Shown here: positions 9,510 through 17,149 of the stretch, piece by piece
Numbering within the stretch: position 1 is the first letter of the stretch
Layout of the letters: each line of letters starts with the position of its first letter
DNA from: Candidatus Gastranaerophilales bacterium
GTDB lineage: Bacteria; Cyanobacteriota; Vampirovibrionia; Gastranaerophilales; Gastranaerophilaceae
Length of the DNA stretch: 56,023 nucleotides
Direction of reading: 5' to 3'
Assembly: GCA_944326605.1 (NCBI GenBank)
Contig: CALVEM010000014.1
Coordinates: 1-56,023 of the forward strand
Made by a program: the position numbers and the translations under genes
The notes under the pieces: model-generated
Databases searched by the model: none
What the model saw: the letters and a program-made list of their open reading frames with translations, nothing else
Told to the model about the DNA's origin: nothing

Positions 9510-10679
9510 TTAATTATATCTTATACCTGCCTCTTTCATACGTCTTATACATTCTTTTAGAGTTTCAACATCCTTTGTAAGTGCAACCCGGAAATAGCCC
9601 TCGCCATATTTGCCGTAACCGATTCCCGGCGGAACAACAATACCTGCTTTATCTAACATTAAAGTTACAAATTCTTCAGATGTCATACCTTTTGGAACGC
9701 GTAGCCACAGATAAAACGTTGCTTTTGAAGGCTTTATATCCCAGCCAAGCTCTCTAAAACCTTCTTCTGCGACATCTCTGCGCTCTTGATACATTTTATT
9801 CAAGTCCTCAATATATTTTGTATCGACATTGAATGCTGCGACGGCAGCATCTTGAATAGCTTTAAAAGTACCTGAATCTATATTATTTTTAATTGTACCG
9901 AGAGCCTTTACAGCATCAGCATTTCCGCAGACAAAACCAACCCTCCATCCTGTCATATTATATGATTTTGAATGAGAATAAAATTCAATAGCAACGTCTT
10001 TTGCCCCATCAACCTGTAAAACAGAAGGGGCCTTATAACCGTCATAAGTCATTTCAGAATATGCCATATCAGAGCATAACAAAATATCATATTTTTTACA
10101 AAAATCTACCGCTTTTTTGAAGAAATCCAGATCTGCAACTGCTCCTGTAGGATTATTAGGATAATTTAAAAACATAATTTTTGATTTTTTTGCAATGTCT
10201 TCAGGTATTTTATCAAAATCCGGCAGATATCCGTTTTCTTCCAACAGAGGCATTTCATAAGGCGTTCCGCCTGCAAATATTGTAGCGTTATGATAAACAG
10301 GATACCCCGGATCCGGCACTAACGTATAATCCCCTTTATCAACAAAAGCAAAAAACACATGCGCAATAGCCTCTTTTGAACCTATATTAGCAAGCATTTC
10401 CGTATCAGGATTAAGTTCGACATCAAAACGCTTTTTCATCCAACTGCAAGCCGCTTTTCTAAACTTTTCCGTTCCGTTATAAGGCGGATAATCATGGTTT
10501 TTAGGATTATCAATTGCCTTGTGCATTTCTTCTACAATAGGTGCAAGCGTCGGTTTATCAGGATCACCTATACCTAAACTGATTATATCTTTGCCCTGAG
10601 CTTTTGCTTCAGCAATCTTCCTGTCTATTTCAGCAAAAAGATAAGGTGGAATTTTTTCTAAACGTTCTGATACTTTCAT
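9510..10679 (-). CDS. dapL: LL-diaminopimelate aminotransferase DapL
   Basis: A 389-residue class I/II PLP aminotransferase that converts tetrahydrodipicolinate directly to LL-diaminopimelate using glutamate, in the lysine/peptidoglycan pathway. This is the route used by cyanobacteria, chlamydiae and plants. Diagnostic segments are DIISLGIGDPDKPT, the substrate and PLP segment NYPNNPTGAV, the PLP aspartate in LLCSDMAYSEM, and the Schiff-base lysine in SHSKSYNMTGWRVGF. Length and motifs look complete. The start has an AAGGAGAGGC ribosome-binding site. It is divergent from ruvB and leads a run of same-strand genes with the zinc-ribbon protein and glgA. Confidence 0.95.
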   Translation of the reverse strand: MKVSERLEKIPPYLFAEIDRKIAEAKAQGKDIISLGIGDPDKPTLAPIVEEMHKAIDNPKNHDYPPYNGTEKFRKAACSWMKKRFDVELNPDTEMLANIGSKEAIAHVFFAFVDKGDYTLVPDPGYPVYHNATIFAGGTPYEMPLLEENGYLPDFDKIPEDIAKKSKIMFLNYPNNPTGAVADLDFFKKAVDFCKKYDILLCSDMAYSEMTYDGYKAPSVLQVDGAKDVAIEFYSHSKSYNMTGWRVGFVCGNADAVKALGTIKNNIDSGTFKAIQDAAVAAFNVDTKYIEDLNKMYQERRDVAEEGFRELGWDIKPSKATFYLWLRVPKGMTSEEFVTLMLDKAGIVVPPGIGYGKYGEGYFRVALTKDVETLKECIRRMKEAGIRYN

Positions 10680-10747
10680 AGCCTCTCCTTCTTAATAATT
10701 TGTCTTAAACCTTAAGTTTATGATATCATAAATATAGAGGAAAGACA

Positions 10748-11824
10748 ATGAGTATAATTGCAGATGACGACGATTTTAAAAATGCAACTATAGAGGATAA
10801 AAAAAAGCATTCTGTTGTGAAATCAGAATGTCTGGATAATGACAAAAATTTTGAAAACTGTATAAGACCAAAGACTTTTGATACATATATCGGGCAGTCC
10901 GCCCTGAAAGAAACCCTTAAAATATCCATAGAAGCAGCTAAAAAAAGAGGACTTCCGCTCGATCATCTTTTGTTTTACGGCCCTCCGGGTCTCGGAAAAA
11001 CCACTCTGGCAGGGGTTATTGCGGGACAAATGGGTGTTGACATAAAAATCACATCAGCACCTGCTTTGGAACGTCCGAGAGACATTATCGGGATATTAAT
11101 GTCCTTGAAAGGCGGAGAAATTCTTTTTATTGATGAAATTCACAGACTTAATAAAGTCGCGGAAGAAATCCTCTATCCTGCAATGGAAGACTTTGTTCTT
11201 GACATGACAACCGGCAAAAGTCAGACTGTAAAAACTCTCAGAATTCCACTTCCGAAATTTACGCTAATAGGTGCAACCACAAAAGCCGGAGAGCTCTCAG
11301 GACCGCTCAGAGACCGTTTCGGGATTATACACAGGCTTGAATTTTACACGGAAGATGAACTTGCTAAAGTTATTACAAGAACGGCAGGCATTTTAAATAT
11401 TGATATAACCGAAGAAGGCGCTCACGCAATTGCAAAACGTTCAAGAGGAACGCCGCGCATTGCAAACAGACTTGTTAAGCGTGTATCGGATTATGCTCTT
11501 GTAAAACATGACGGGAAAATTACCGAAGATGTTGCTAATAAGTCATTAGATATATTAAAAATTGATAATTTCGGTCTTGATAATACAGACAGAAGCCTGT
11601 TACGCTTAATTATAGAAAAATACGACGGCGGTCCTGTCGGTATTGAAACCATCGCAGCTGCAATAGGCGAAGATGTCAGGACAATAGAAGATGTGTGCGA
11701 GCCGTTCCTTTTACAGGCAGGCTTGCTGCAGCGCACGCCGCGGGGAAGAAAAGTTTCGCCCGCGACTTACAGACATCTCGGCTATAAAAATATTAACGAC
11801 AATGAACAACAAAGTTTGTTTTAA
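10748..11824 (+). CDS. ruvB: Holliday junction branch-migration helicase RuvB
   Basis: A 358-residue AAA+ motor that forms a hexameric ring on DNA and drives branch migration with RuvA during recombination. It has Walker [12 protein letters not shown] (about residue 79), Walker [11 protein letters not shown], sensor 1 IGATTKAG, the arginine finger in GPLRDRFGI, and a C-terminal winged helix ending [17 protein letters not shown]. The N-terminal 25 residues are a divergent extension. The ribosome-binding site is GAGGAAAG. No ruvA or ruvC is nearby. The stop codon overlaps the convergent prepilin gene by 4 nt. Confidence 0.97.
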   Translation: MSIIADDDDFKNATIEDKKKHSVVKSECLDNDKNFENCIRPKTFDTYIGQSALKETLKISIEAAKKRGLPLDHLLFYGPPGLGKTTLAGVIAGQMGVDIKITSAPALERPRDIIGILMSLKGGEILFIDEIHRLNKVAEEILYPAMEDFVLDMTTGKSQTVKTLRIPLPKFTLIGATTKAGELSGPLRDRFGIIHRLEFYTEDELAKVITRTAGILNIDITEEGAHAIAKRSRGTPRIANRLVKRVSDYALVKHDGKITEDVANKSLDILKIDNFGLDNTDRSLLRLIIEKYDGGPVGIETIAAAIGEDVRTIEDVCEPFLLQAGLLQRTPRGRKVSPATYRHLGYKNINDNEQQSLF

Positions 11825-12915
11825 TAGTTCATTTCCCATCCGTCATTTAAAATTTTCCCGAAACACCCCCACCAATATGAAGCTGATGTCCCGTTAACAC
11901 AGTAAGCTTCATATATTTCTTCTCTTTTTTCTTTTGTTAAAGGCGCAGTCAAAGTTTCATTTCCTTCAGAGCCGTTACTTTCATCAATTATTCCGTTTTT
12001 ATAAAGTAAAAGAGGAAAAATATCACGTCCTACAATATTAGGACCTTTCCGTCCGTTAGTATCGACATACAAGGTTGTTTTAGCGTTTGTTCTCCCAAGA
12101 ACTGCTATTGATGCACCGCTAGCAAGTACAAATGTGTGCATTTCTGCAGGAATTAATTGCCCTTTAGACGCTCCGTTCATCAATTTATATTCATCTGCAA
12201 AACAAGGAGAATGATCCGTGCCGCAATCATTTACAACTTTAAAATAAGTTTTAATCCAATCAGCAGCGGCATCGGTAGATGTTAACCCTGCCTCTTTCAA
12301 ATCTATAGCATTTTTATCGGTAATATATTGAAGCGCAGCCTGCTGGGCTTCATTATAAATTTTATGCAACTGCGTTACAAAAACTTTACGCTGGTGGTTT
12401 TGCATCAATGTCGGGACTGTCATTGCAGAAACAACACCAATAATGCCGAGTGTGACGAGAACCTCTGCGAGAGTAAAGGCAGCTTTTTTATAAGGTGAAT
12501 AAGTGAATAGGTTAATATGTGAATAAGTTCGTTTCAGGAAAATATTAATGTCATCCTGAACTCGTTTCAGGATCTCTTGAAAGCCAGATTGACCTTTGTG
12601 TTTCTGCTTCTCGTGAGATCCCACCCGCATTGGGACATTTTGCTCGAAATCATAAATTTCGGCAAAAGCAGTCAAACAAAGTTCGGGATGACAGATTGCT
12701 AATTTATTATTGATATTAGCTTTGCATCTATACCTCTTAGCATCTTTGCTTCTTGTTAATAGATCCTGAAATAAATTCAGGATGACATAAATGATACTTG
12801 CTTTGCTTCTTTGCCTCTTAGCATCTTCGCATCTGATTGCGTCTTTGCTTCCGGCGGAGCCTACAGCCCCCCCCCCCCCCCCGAAGCTCCGAAAGTTTTC
12901 AATCAATCTTTTCAT
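11821..12915 (-). CDS. Phase-variable prepilin-type protein, locus 1 (frame open, G16)
   Basis: Reading from the ATG at 12915 (AAGGAG ribosome-binding site about 9 nt upstream), the 364-residue product starts [12 protein letters not shown] poly-G tract then encodes five glycines, a long basic repeat-derived leader follows, and the prepilin signature [18 protein letters not shown] has its conserved Phe at 147 and Glu at 151. Type IV prepilin leaders are normally under 30 residues, so 146 is exceptional. The mature part has one hydrophobic helix, a globular domain and cysteines suitable for disulfides ([16 protein letters not shown]). PilD-type cleavage would release it into a pilus or secretion pseudopilus. 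No ATG with a ribosome-binding site lies near the prepilin signature, which supports the upstream start. Loci 2 and 3 share the layout. Confidence 0.8.
   Translation of the reverse strand: MKRLIENFRSFGGGGGAVGSAGSKDAIRCEDAKRQRSKASIIYVILNLFQDLLTRSKDAKRYRCKANINNKLAICHPELCLTAFAEIYDFEQNVPMRVGSHEKQKHKGQSGFQEILKRVQDDINIFLKRTYSHINLFTYSPYKKAAFTLAEVLVTLGIIGVVSAMTVPTLMQNHQRKVFVTQLHKIYNEAQQAALQYITDKNAIDLKEAGLTSTDAAADWIKTYFKVVNDCGTDHSPCFADEYKLMNGASKGQLIPAEMHTFVLASGASIAVLGRTNAKTTLYVDTNGRKGPNIVGRDIFPLLLYKNGIIDESNGSEGNETLTAPLTKEKREEIYEAYCVNGTSASYWWGCFGKILNDGWEMNY
12550..12692. repeat. Dispersed palindromic repeat, copy in prepilin locus 1
   Basis: This is an element bounded by GTCATCC and GGATGAC that contains small hairpins (TCCTGAACTCGTTTCAGGA and an AGTTCGGGATGAC arm). 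The same element occurs at 31387-31478 and 42949-43040; this copy is about 50 bp longer. A further half-palindrome (gatcctgaaataaattcagg) lies at about 12763-12782. All are read through in frame by the prepilin gene. Confidence 0.8.
12867..12882. repeat. Homopolymer C16/G16 tract at the start of prepilin locus 1
   Basis: Sixteen consecutive C on the plus strand, or G in the coding direction, begin 12 codons into the gene. With 16 G the frame continues into the prepilin. Confidence 0.9.
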
Positions 12916-13017
12916 ATACAGACTCCTTATAATAATATAACAGCTATATTTTAACATATATTTCCAATTTTATCAATATTATGTTTATGTTAAAGTAAGA
13001 ATGGTTAGGAGATAATA

Positions 13018-14136
13018 ATGAAAAATTTAATTATTACTATATTCTTATTTATGGGAATATTCTTTCCGGTTCTTGCAGACGAACCCAAAACAGTATTACC
13101 ATCACAAACAGGAATTGTTGAAAACATAAAATATGAAGACGCAGAAGGACTTAATCAGGGAGAACAAACCACAAAACAGCTTGTTACTATAAAGGTACTT
13201 ACAGGTAATTTTAAAGGAACTGAAAGAATTGTTGAAAATATGCTCACCGGCAACCCTGCCTATGACATTAACCTCAACAAAGGCGATAAAGTGGTTCTCC
13301 ACGTTGAACCGGTATCTGATACAGTTTCAACTCCTGATGATGTAGATTTTTTCATAGCAGATGTCAAAAGAGATAATCAGATTTTAATTTTCAGCGCAAT
13401 ATTTTTTGTAATGCTTCTTATTATCGGGCATAAAAAAGGACTTACAAGCATAATTTCTATTGTATCAACAGTTGCATTAATATTTTTTATGCTTGTGCCA
13501 ATGATTTTAAGCGGGTTTTGTCCTATTGCATCGGCTGTGCTGACAGGAATTTTTTCAACTCTGATAACTATTTATCTTGTCGGCGGGTTTAATTCAAAAA
13601 GCTCATCTGCTATTATCGGAACCGCAATAAGCCTTATTTTTGCGGGCGGACTTTCAATGCTTGCTATATATTTTGCGCATCTTACAGGTTTTGCCGGAGA
13701 AGAACCGATGTTTTTATATACGGCAAGACCCGATTTAAATTTCACGGGAATTCTCTCTGCTTCAATGATTATAGGAGCACTCGGCGCCTTGATGGATACT
13801 GCAGTCTCTATTGCAAGTACAATTAACGAAATATATGAAACAGACAAAAACCTTTCGATAAAACAGCTCTTTAAATCAGGAATGAATGTAGGACGAGATA
13901 TAATCGGAACAATGTCAAACACGTTAATTCTGGTTTATCTGGGAAGTTCATTGCCGCTAGTACTTTTATCCAGTAATATTGATATGAATAAATTCTTTAA
14001 CCTTAATCAGGTAGCAACAGAAATTTTATCAGCATTGACAGGAAGTATCGCAATTCTTGTATGTGTTCCGGTTACGGCAATTATTGCGGCATATTTAATC
14101 AAACAAAGCAAAGAAAAAATTGAGTTTAAATTTTAA
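13018..14136 (+). CDS. YibE/F family membrane protein
   Basis: A 372-residue protein with an N-terminal signal peptide (MKNLIITIFLFMGIFFPVLA), an extracytoplasmic beta-rich domain at about 25-115 (KLVTIKVLTGNFKGTE style, with repeated VKV and GDKVVLHV segments), and about seven membrane helices from residue 118 onward. This order matches the YibE/F family of bacterial membrane proteins, whose function is not firmly known. The ribosome-binding site TTAGGAGATAAT precedes the ATG. It stands alone, divergent from prepilin locus 1. Confidence 0.85.
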   Translation: MKNLIITIFLFMGIFFPVLADEPKTVLPSQTGIVENIKYEDAEGLNQGEQTTKQLVTIKVLTGNFKGTERIVENMLTGNPAYDINLNKGDKVVLHVEPVSDTVSTPDDVDFFIADVKRDNQILIFSAIFFVMLLIIGHKKGLTSIISIVSTVALIFFMLVPMILSGFCPIASAVLTGIFSTLITIYLVGGFNSKSSSAIIGTAISLIFAGGLSMLAIYFAHLTGFAGEEPMFLYTARPDLNFTGILSASMIIGALGALMDTAVSIASTINEIYETDKNLSIKQLFKSGMNVGRDIIGTMSNTLILVYLGSSLPLVLLSSNIDMNKFFNLNQVATEILSALTGSIAILVCVPVTAIIAAYLIKQSKEKIEFKF

Positions 14137-14146
14137 CCAAGATTTG

Positions 14147-14413
14147 CTAACTAATACTGTTGCACATAAGTCTTTCATAAGAAGTTGAGCCGGCTTTCTG
14201 GTATGCCCTCGTAACTTCATCAAATGGTACATCAAATTTTGGAATAGAACCGTCACTTAATGCAATACTCGTGCAAACATAATTCTTAGTGCCACAATTG
14301 TCTATTTTTACAATATGATCAGTATTTATCGCTTGCTGCAAGGCGGGATTATTCTTGTCTTGAAAAATAAGAAGTCCTTTAAAATTTGTAGAATTAATTG
14401 AATTTATTTTCAT
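14147..14413 (-). CDS. Small unknown protein with N-terminal FxG-type tag
   Basis: An 88-residue protein. The start is set at 14413 (MKINSINSTNFKGLLIF), because AAAGGAA lies 5 nt upstream; an upstream in-frame ATG at 14428 overlaps that site. The first 17 residues are Asn/Ser-rich with an N-F-K-G motif like those at 782-1300 and 19156-19830. The remainder is a compact mixed domain with three cysteines. No membrane span or catalytic motif is visible. Function unknown. Confidence 0.6.
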   Translation of the reverse strand: MKINSINSTNFKGLLIFQDKNNPALQQAINTDHIVKIDNCGTKNYVCTSIALSDGSIPKFDVPFDEVTRAYQKAGSTSYERLMCNSIS

Positions 14414-14429
14414 AATTTTTCCTTTCATA

Positions 14430-14583
14430 TTAATACTAAAAAAACGTAAAATTATTTTTTGCTATTGGAAAAAAGTGAATTTATATCGCAGTTTACACCG
14501 GATATTCTCAAAAAACAGTCAAACAAGTTCAGGATGACAAGTTAGATGTTCTTTAGTGCAAACTGCTACACAATTATCAAAAT
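14430..14583. other. Intergenic spacer with partial dispersed repeat
   Basis: Between the small FxG protein and the carbonic anhydrase gene, a short segment at about 14515-14540 (caaacaagttcaggatgaca) matches one arm of the palindromic repeat embedded in the prepilin loci. I see nothing else in this spacer. Confidence 0.5.
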
Positions 14584-15219
14584 TTAAACAAAATTCGCTA
14601 TATAATAGTTTGCCGGATATGAGCAGGCCAGTTCTTTATTTACTTCTACAACTTCATGGTTCATATCTTTATTGGCGTATTCAGGGGTAATTACAGGTAA
14701 TTTGTCAGCCTGCTCCTGTGTTTTTATAACCTCTCCTGCCGGAATATATCTGTTGTCAGCGACCTTCACGCCAATAACTTTTGCAGCCGGCTCAATTACA
14801 ACATTATTCCCGATTTCTGACTTATAAACAAATGACTGCATGCCGACAAATACATTGTCTCCGATTTTTGCAGGTCCGTGAACCTGTGATTGATGAGCCA
14901 GACTTACGTCTTTGCCGACATAAACCGAATATTCCTGCCCATCCTTTTTTACACGTCCGTTTTTAAGTCCGTGAATTACAACACCGTCCTGAACGTTTGA
15001 GCCTTCACCTATATAAATCGGTGTACCTTCATCCCCTCTTACGGAAGCAAACGGAGCAATGTTAACATCACGTCCGACTATAACATTTCCTATTAGACTT
15101 GCCTGCGGATGAATAGCATCATTCGGCATCAACAAAGGCATATATCTGTTAGGAGTAAAACTCGTAACAGGATTCGGCATAATATTTCTCGGTGTAATCT
15201 GCGGTAAAACAGGTAACAT
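14584..15219 (-). CDS. Gamma-class carbonic anhydrase resembling the CcmM N-terminal domain
   Basis: A 211-residue left-handed beta-helix protein of the gamma-carbonic anhydrase family, which interconverts CO2 and bicarbonate as a trimer with metal at subunit interfaces. The hexapeptide repeats run from about residue 36 to 165. The three metal-binding histidines are present at H83 (VVIHG), H109 and H114 (LAHQSQVHGPA). The segments DEGTPIYIGE, NVQDGVVIHGL and EQADKLP resemble the carboxysomal CcmM carbonic anhydrase domain of cyanobacteria. The Rubisco-small-subunit-like repeats of CcmM are absent and no carboxysome genes are nearby. The first 30 residues are a Pro/Asn-rich extension. An AAGGAGAAAAT ribosome-binding site supports the start. 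Activity is plausible but not shown. Confidence 0.88.
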   Translation of the reverse strand: MLPVLPQITPRNIMPNPVTSFTPNRYMPLLMPNDAIHPQASLIGNVIVGRDVNIAPFASVRGDEGTPIYIGEGSNVQDGVVIHGLKNGRVKKDGQEYSVYVGKDVSLAHQSQVHGPAKIGDNVFVGMQSFVYKSEIGNNVVIEPAAKVIGVKVADNRYIPAGEVIKTQEQADKLPVITPEYANKDMNHEVVEVNKELACSYPANYYIANFV

Positions 15220-15279
15220 AAATTTTCTCCTTATTAAATAAATAATCTATATAAAAATCAAACATAAAAAATTTTGCCA

Positions 15280-15313
15280 ATAAAAAAGCGGTCATAAAGA
15301 CCGCCTTTTTATT
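15280..15313 (-). terminator. Rho-independent terminator after metK
   Basis: GCGGTC / GACCGC with a five-base loop is flanked by A-rich and T-rich tracts. On the minus strand it reads GGCGGTC...GACCGC followed by TTTTTTATT, directly after the metK stop. Confidence 0.9.
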
Positions 15314-15315
15314 AT

Positions 15316-16590
15316 TTATTTTGAACAGGAACAACATCCGCATAAAGCTGATTTTAAAATATCCGCCTTATCTGTTCTTTCCCATGGTACATCAATATCA
15401 GTTCTACCCATGTGCCCGTAAGCAGCTAACAACTGATAGAATTTACCGTCATTTTTAGCAGGCAGACCACGAAGGTCGAACTGGTTAATAATAGCAGCAG
15501 GTCTCAAATCAAAATATTTGAATACTAATTTCGAAATTTCATCATCAGAAATCTTACCTGTACCGAAAGTATCAACCATAATTGAAACAGGTTCTGCAAC
15601 ACCAATTGCATAAGCAAGTTCAATTTCGCATTTTTCAGCCAAACCAGCCGCAACTATGTTCTTAGCAACCCATCTTGCTGCATAAGCTGCTGATCTATCA
15701 ACTTTTGTAGGATCTTTTCCTGAGAAAGCTCCGCCGCCGTGTCTTGAATAGCCGCCGTAAGTATCAACGATAATTTTACGACCTGTCAAACCTGCATCGC
15801 CCTGAGGTCCGCCAACGACAAATCTTCCTGACGGGTTAACAAGAATTTTTGTTTCACTGTCAATTTTTATTGTCTCGTGAGCAAAAACTTCATCAATTAC
15901 ATAGGCAGTAATATCTCTTTTTATAATTTCCTGAATTTTATGGTTGTCGCATTCACCGTTAATTTCAGGGTCATGCTGTGTAGAAATCAGAATTGTATGA
16001 ATTCTGGACGGTTTGCCGTCAACATATTCAACAGTAACCTGAGATTTGCCGTCCGGTCTAAGGTAATTTAAAATACCCTGTTTTCTGACCTGAGCTAATC
16101 TGTGTGATAATTTATGAGCTAAACTGATAGGCAGAGGCATTAATTCCGGGGTTTCGTTACATGCATAACCGAACATAATTCCCTGATCGCCTGCGCCAAT
16201 GTTTTCTGTTTCGGAAACTGAAGTATCAGCGTTGTCATTTCTTGTTTCAAAAGCTTTGTTTACACCGCCTGCAATGTCGCAAGACTGTTCATCAATACTT
16301 GTTAAAACAGCACAGGTTTTGTAGTCAAAGCCGCCTCCTTGAGTTCCGTTGTAACCGATATTTTTAATTGTGTTACGCACAACAGCAGGAATATCGACAT
16401 AACAGTCAGCCGTGATTTCACCGCAAACTAGCGCCATACCTGTAGTAACAGTGGTTTCTGCGGCAACACGAGCCTGAGGGTATTTTGTTAAAAACTCATC
16501 CAAAATCGCGTCAGAAATCTGATCGCAGACTTTGTCGGGGTGTCCTTCCGTAACTGATTCGGAAGTGAATAAAAAGTTTCTTGGTGTCAT
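15316..16590 (-). CDS. metK: S-adenosylmethionine synthetase MetK
   Basis: A 424-residue enzyme that makes S-adenosylmethionine from methionine and ATP. Signatures are [20 protein letters not shown] near the start, [12 protein letters not shown] (about 122), and the [19 protein letters not shown] phosphate-binding loop. The C-terminus is odd: after the normal end it carries the cysteine-rich tail LCGCCSCSK, which looks like a metal- or redox-responsive appendage and is not part of the usual fold. A GGAGAAAAGAAA ribosome-binding site precedes the ATG. A terminator follows, and a GC-rich structured leader precedes it. Confidence 0.96.
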   Translation of the reverse strand: MTPRNFLFTSESVTEGHPDKVCDQISDAILDEFLTKYPQARVAAETTVTTGMALVCGEITADCYVDIPAVVRNTIKNIGYNGTQGGGFDYKTCAVLTSIDEQSCDIAGGVNKAFETRNDNADTSVSETENIGAGDQGIMFGYACNETPELMPLPISLAHKLSHRLAQVRKQGILNYLRPDGKSQVTVEYVDGKPSRIHTILISTQHDPEINGECDNHKIQEIIKRDITAYVIDEVFAHETIKIDSETKILVNPSGRFVVGGPQGDAGLTGRKIIVDTYGGYSRHGGGAFSGKDPTKVDRSAAYAARWVAKNIVAAGLAEKCEIELAYAIGVAEPVSIMVDTFGTGKISDDEISKLVFKYFDLRPAAIINQFDLRGLPAKNDGKFYQLLAAYGHMGRTDIDVPWERTDKADILKSALCGCCSCSK

Positions 16591-16614
16591 TTTCTTTTCT
16601 CCTTAATTTGTATT

Positions 16615-16690
16615 CAGGATCCGGCGAACCTATCACCGTCAATCCGGCCGGTAAGGTTTTTAATTCCGACCCGGCAACATCATTGAAAAA
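16615..16690 (-). promoter_or_regulatory. Structured GC-rich leader upstream of metK, class unknown
   Basis: In an otherwise AT-rich genome the 75 nt before metK are GC-rich. On the minus strand AACCTTACCG pairs with CGGTGATAGGTT to form a hairpin. Its loop contains CCGG, which could pair with a second CCGG just downstream (CGCCGGATCC), giving a possible pseudoknot shortly before the ribosome-binding site. Location and structure suggest a regulatory RNA, perhaps SAM-responsive. I cannot match it to a named riboswitch class. Confidence 0.35.
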
Positions 16691-16738
16691 CATTGTACTA
16701 TCAAAAATATTTAAAATCAAATGTTGTGTGAATATATA

Positions 16739-16897
16739 TTACACAACATAAGAAACACTTATTAAAATTTCAACATTATCAATATCAACAACAGCCCAGC
16801 GGATAATATCACTGTATATGCGCTTTAATTCCGTTTCTATATACAAATTATCAAAATTATTTATTTTTTTTATTTTTACAATTGCTGATTTTATCAT
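16739..16897 (-). CDS. Possible small protein, 52 aa
   Basis: An open frame starting MIKSAIVKIKKINNFDN and ending with a stop at 16739 has balanced charged and aliphatic composition. There is no ribosome-binding site and it lies between tRNA-Thr and metK. It may be chance coding in a spacer. Confidence 0.2.
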   Translation of the reverse strand: MIKSAIVKIKKINNFDNLYIETELKRIYSDIIRWAVVDIDNVEILISVSYVV

Positions 16898-16907
16898 AAT
16901 TTTAATA

Positions 16908-16933
16908 AAGCCGATAAAGGGACTCGAAGCGGT
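16908..16933 (-). pseudogene. tRNA 3'-end-like fragment
   Basis: On the minus strand this reads CGCTTCGAGTCCC followed by TTTATCGGCTT, which resembles a T-arm and acceptor end of the intact tRNA-Thr 35 nt away. It shares AGCCGAT and CTCGAA with that gene. There is no matching 5' half. Confidence 0.3.
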
Positions 16934-16966
16934 GAAGTTGCCTTTCACATATACTATTATAAAATC

Positions 16967-17039
16967 AGCCGATGGCGAGGCTCGAACTCGCGACCTACTC
17001 ATTACGAATGAGTTGCTCTACCAACTGAGCTACATCGGC
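16967..17039 (-). tRNA. tRNA-Thr (CGU anticodon)
   Basis: A full 73-nt cloverleaf. The acceptor stem is GCCGATG/CATCGGC with U73, the D-arm is GCTCAGTTGGTAGAGC, the anticodon stem ACTCA/TGAGT encloses TTCGTAA giving anticodon CGU, and the T-arm is TCGCGAGTTCGAGCCTCGC-like. CCA is not encoded. CGU decodes the threonine codon ACG. Confidence 0.95.
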
Positions 17040-17054
17040 TTTTTAAATATTAAA

Positions 17055-17137
17055 TTATCATGGTTGGTAGAGCAAGCTCTACTAAAATTTTGTACTACGT
17101 TCCGTTTCACTACACAGGAGGAGCTACACCGGCTTCT
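17055..17137. other. tRNA-like 5' fragment and hairpin between glmS and tRNA-Thr
   Basis: On the minus strand AGCCGGTGTAGCTCC (about 17121-17135) nearly repeats the first bases of the neighbouring tRNA-Thr but is not followed by a cloverleaf. A perfect 7-bp hairpin GTAGAGC/GCTCTAC lies at about 17067-17082 without a clear U-tract. This may be a decayed tRNA copy. Confidence 0.3.
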
Positions 17138-17149
17138 ACAAATTTAATT

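Noticed and set aside
5366-9580. Several plus-strand open frames of 60-100 codons opposite glgA and the zinc-ribbon protein
   Set aside because: They are antisense to well-supported genes, lack ribosome-binding sites and have no coherent protein features.
16621-16690. Plus-strand CCCGGCAACAT motif suggesting a SAM-I riboswitch
   Set aside because: It is on the strand opposite to metK, and the other conserved SAM-I elements are not present.
16818-17147. Plus-strand open frame of 109 codons
   Set aside because: It runs through the antisense of tRNA-Thr (reading DGEARTRDLLITNELLYQLSY, a typical artefact of translated tRNA genes) and has no ribosome-binding site.
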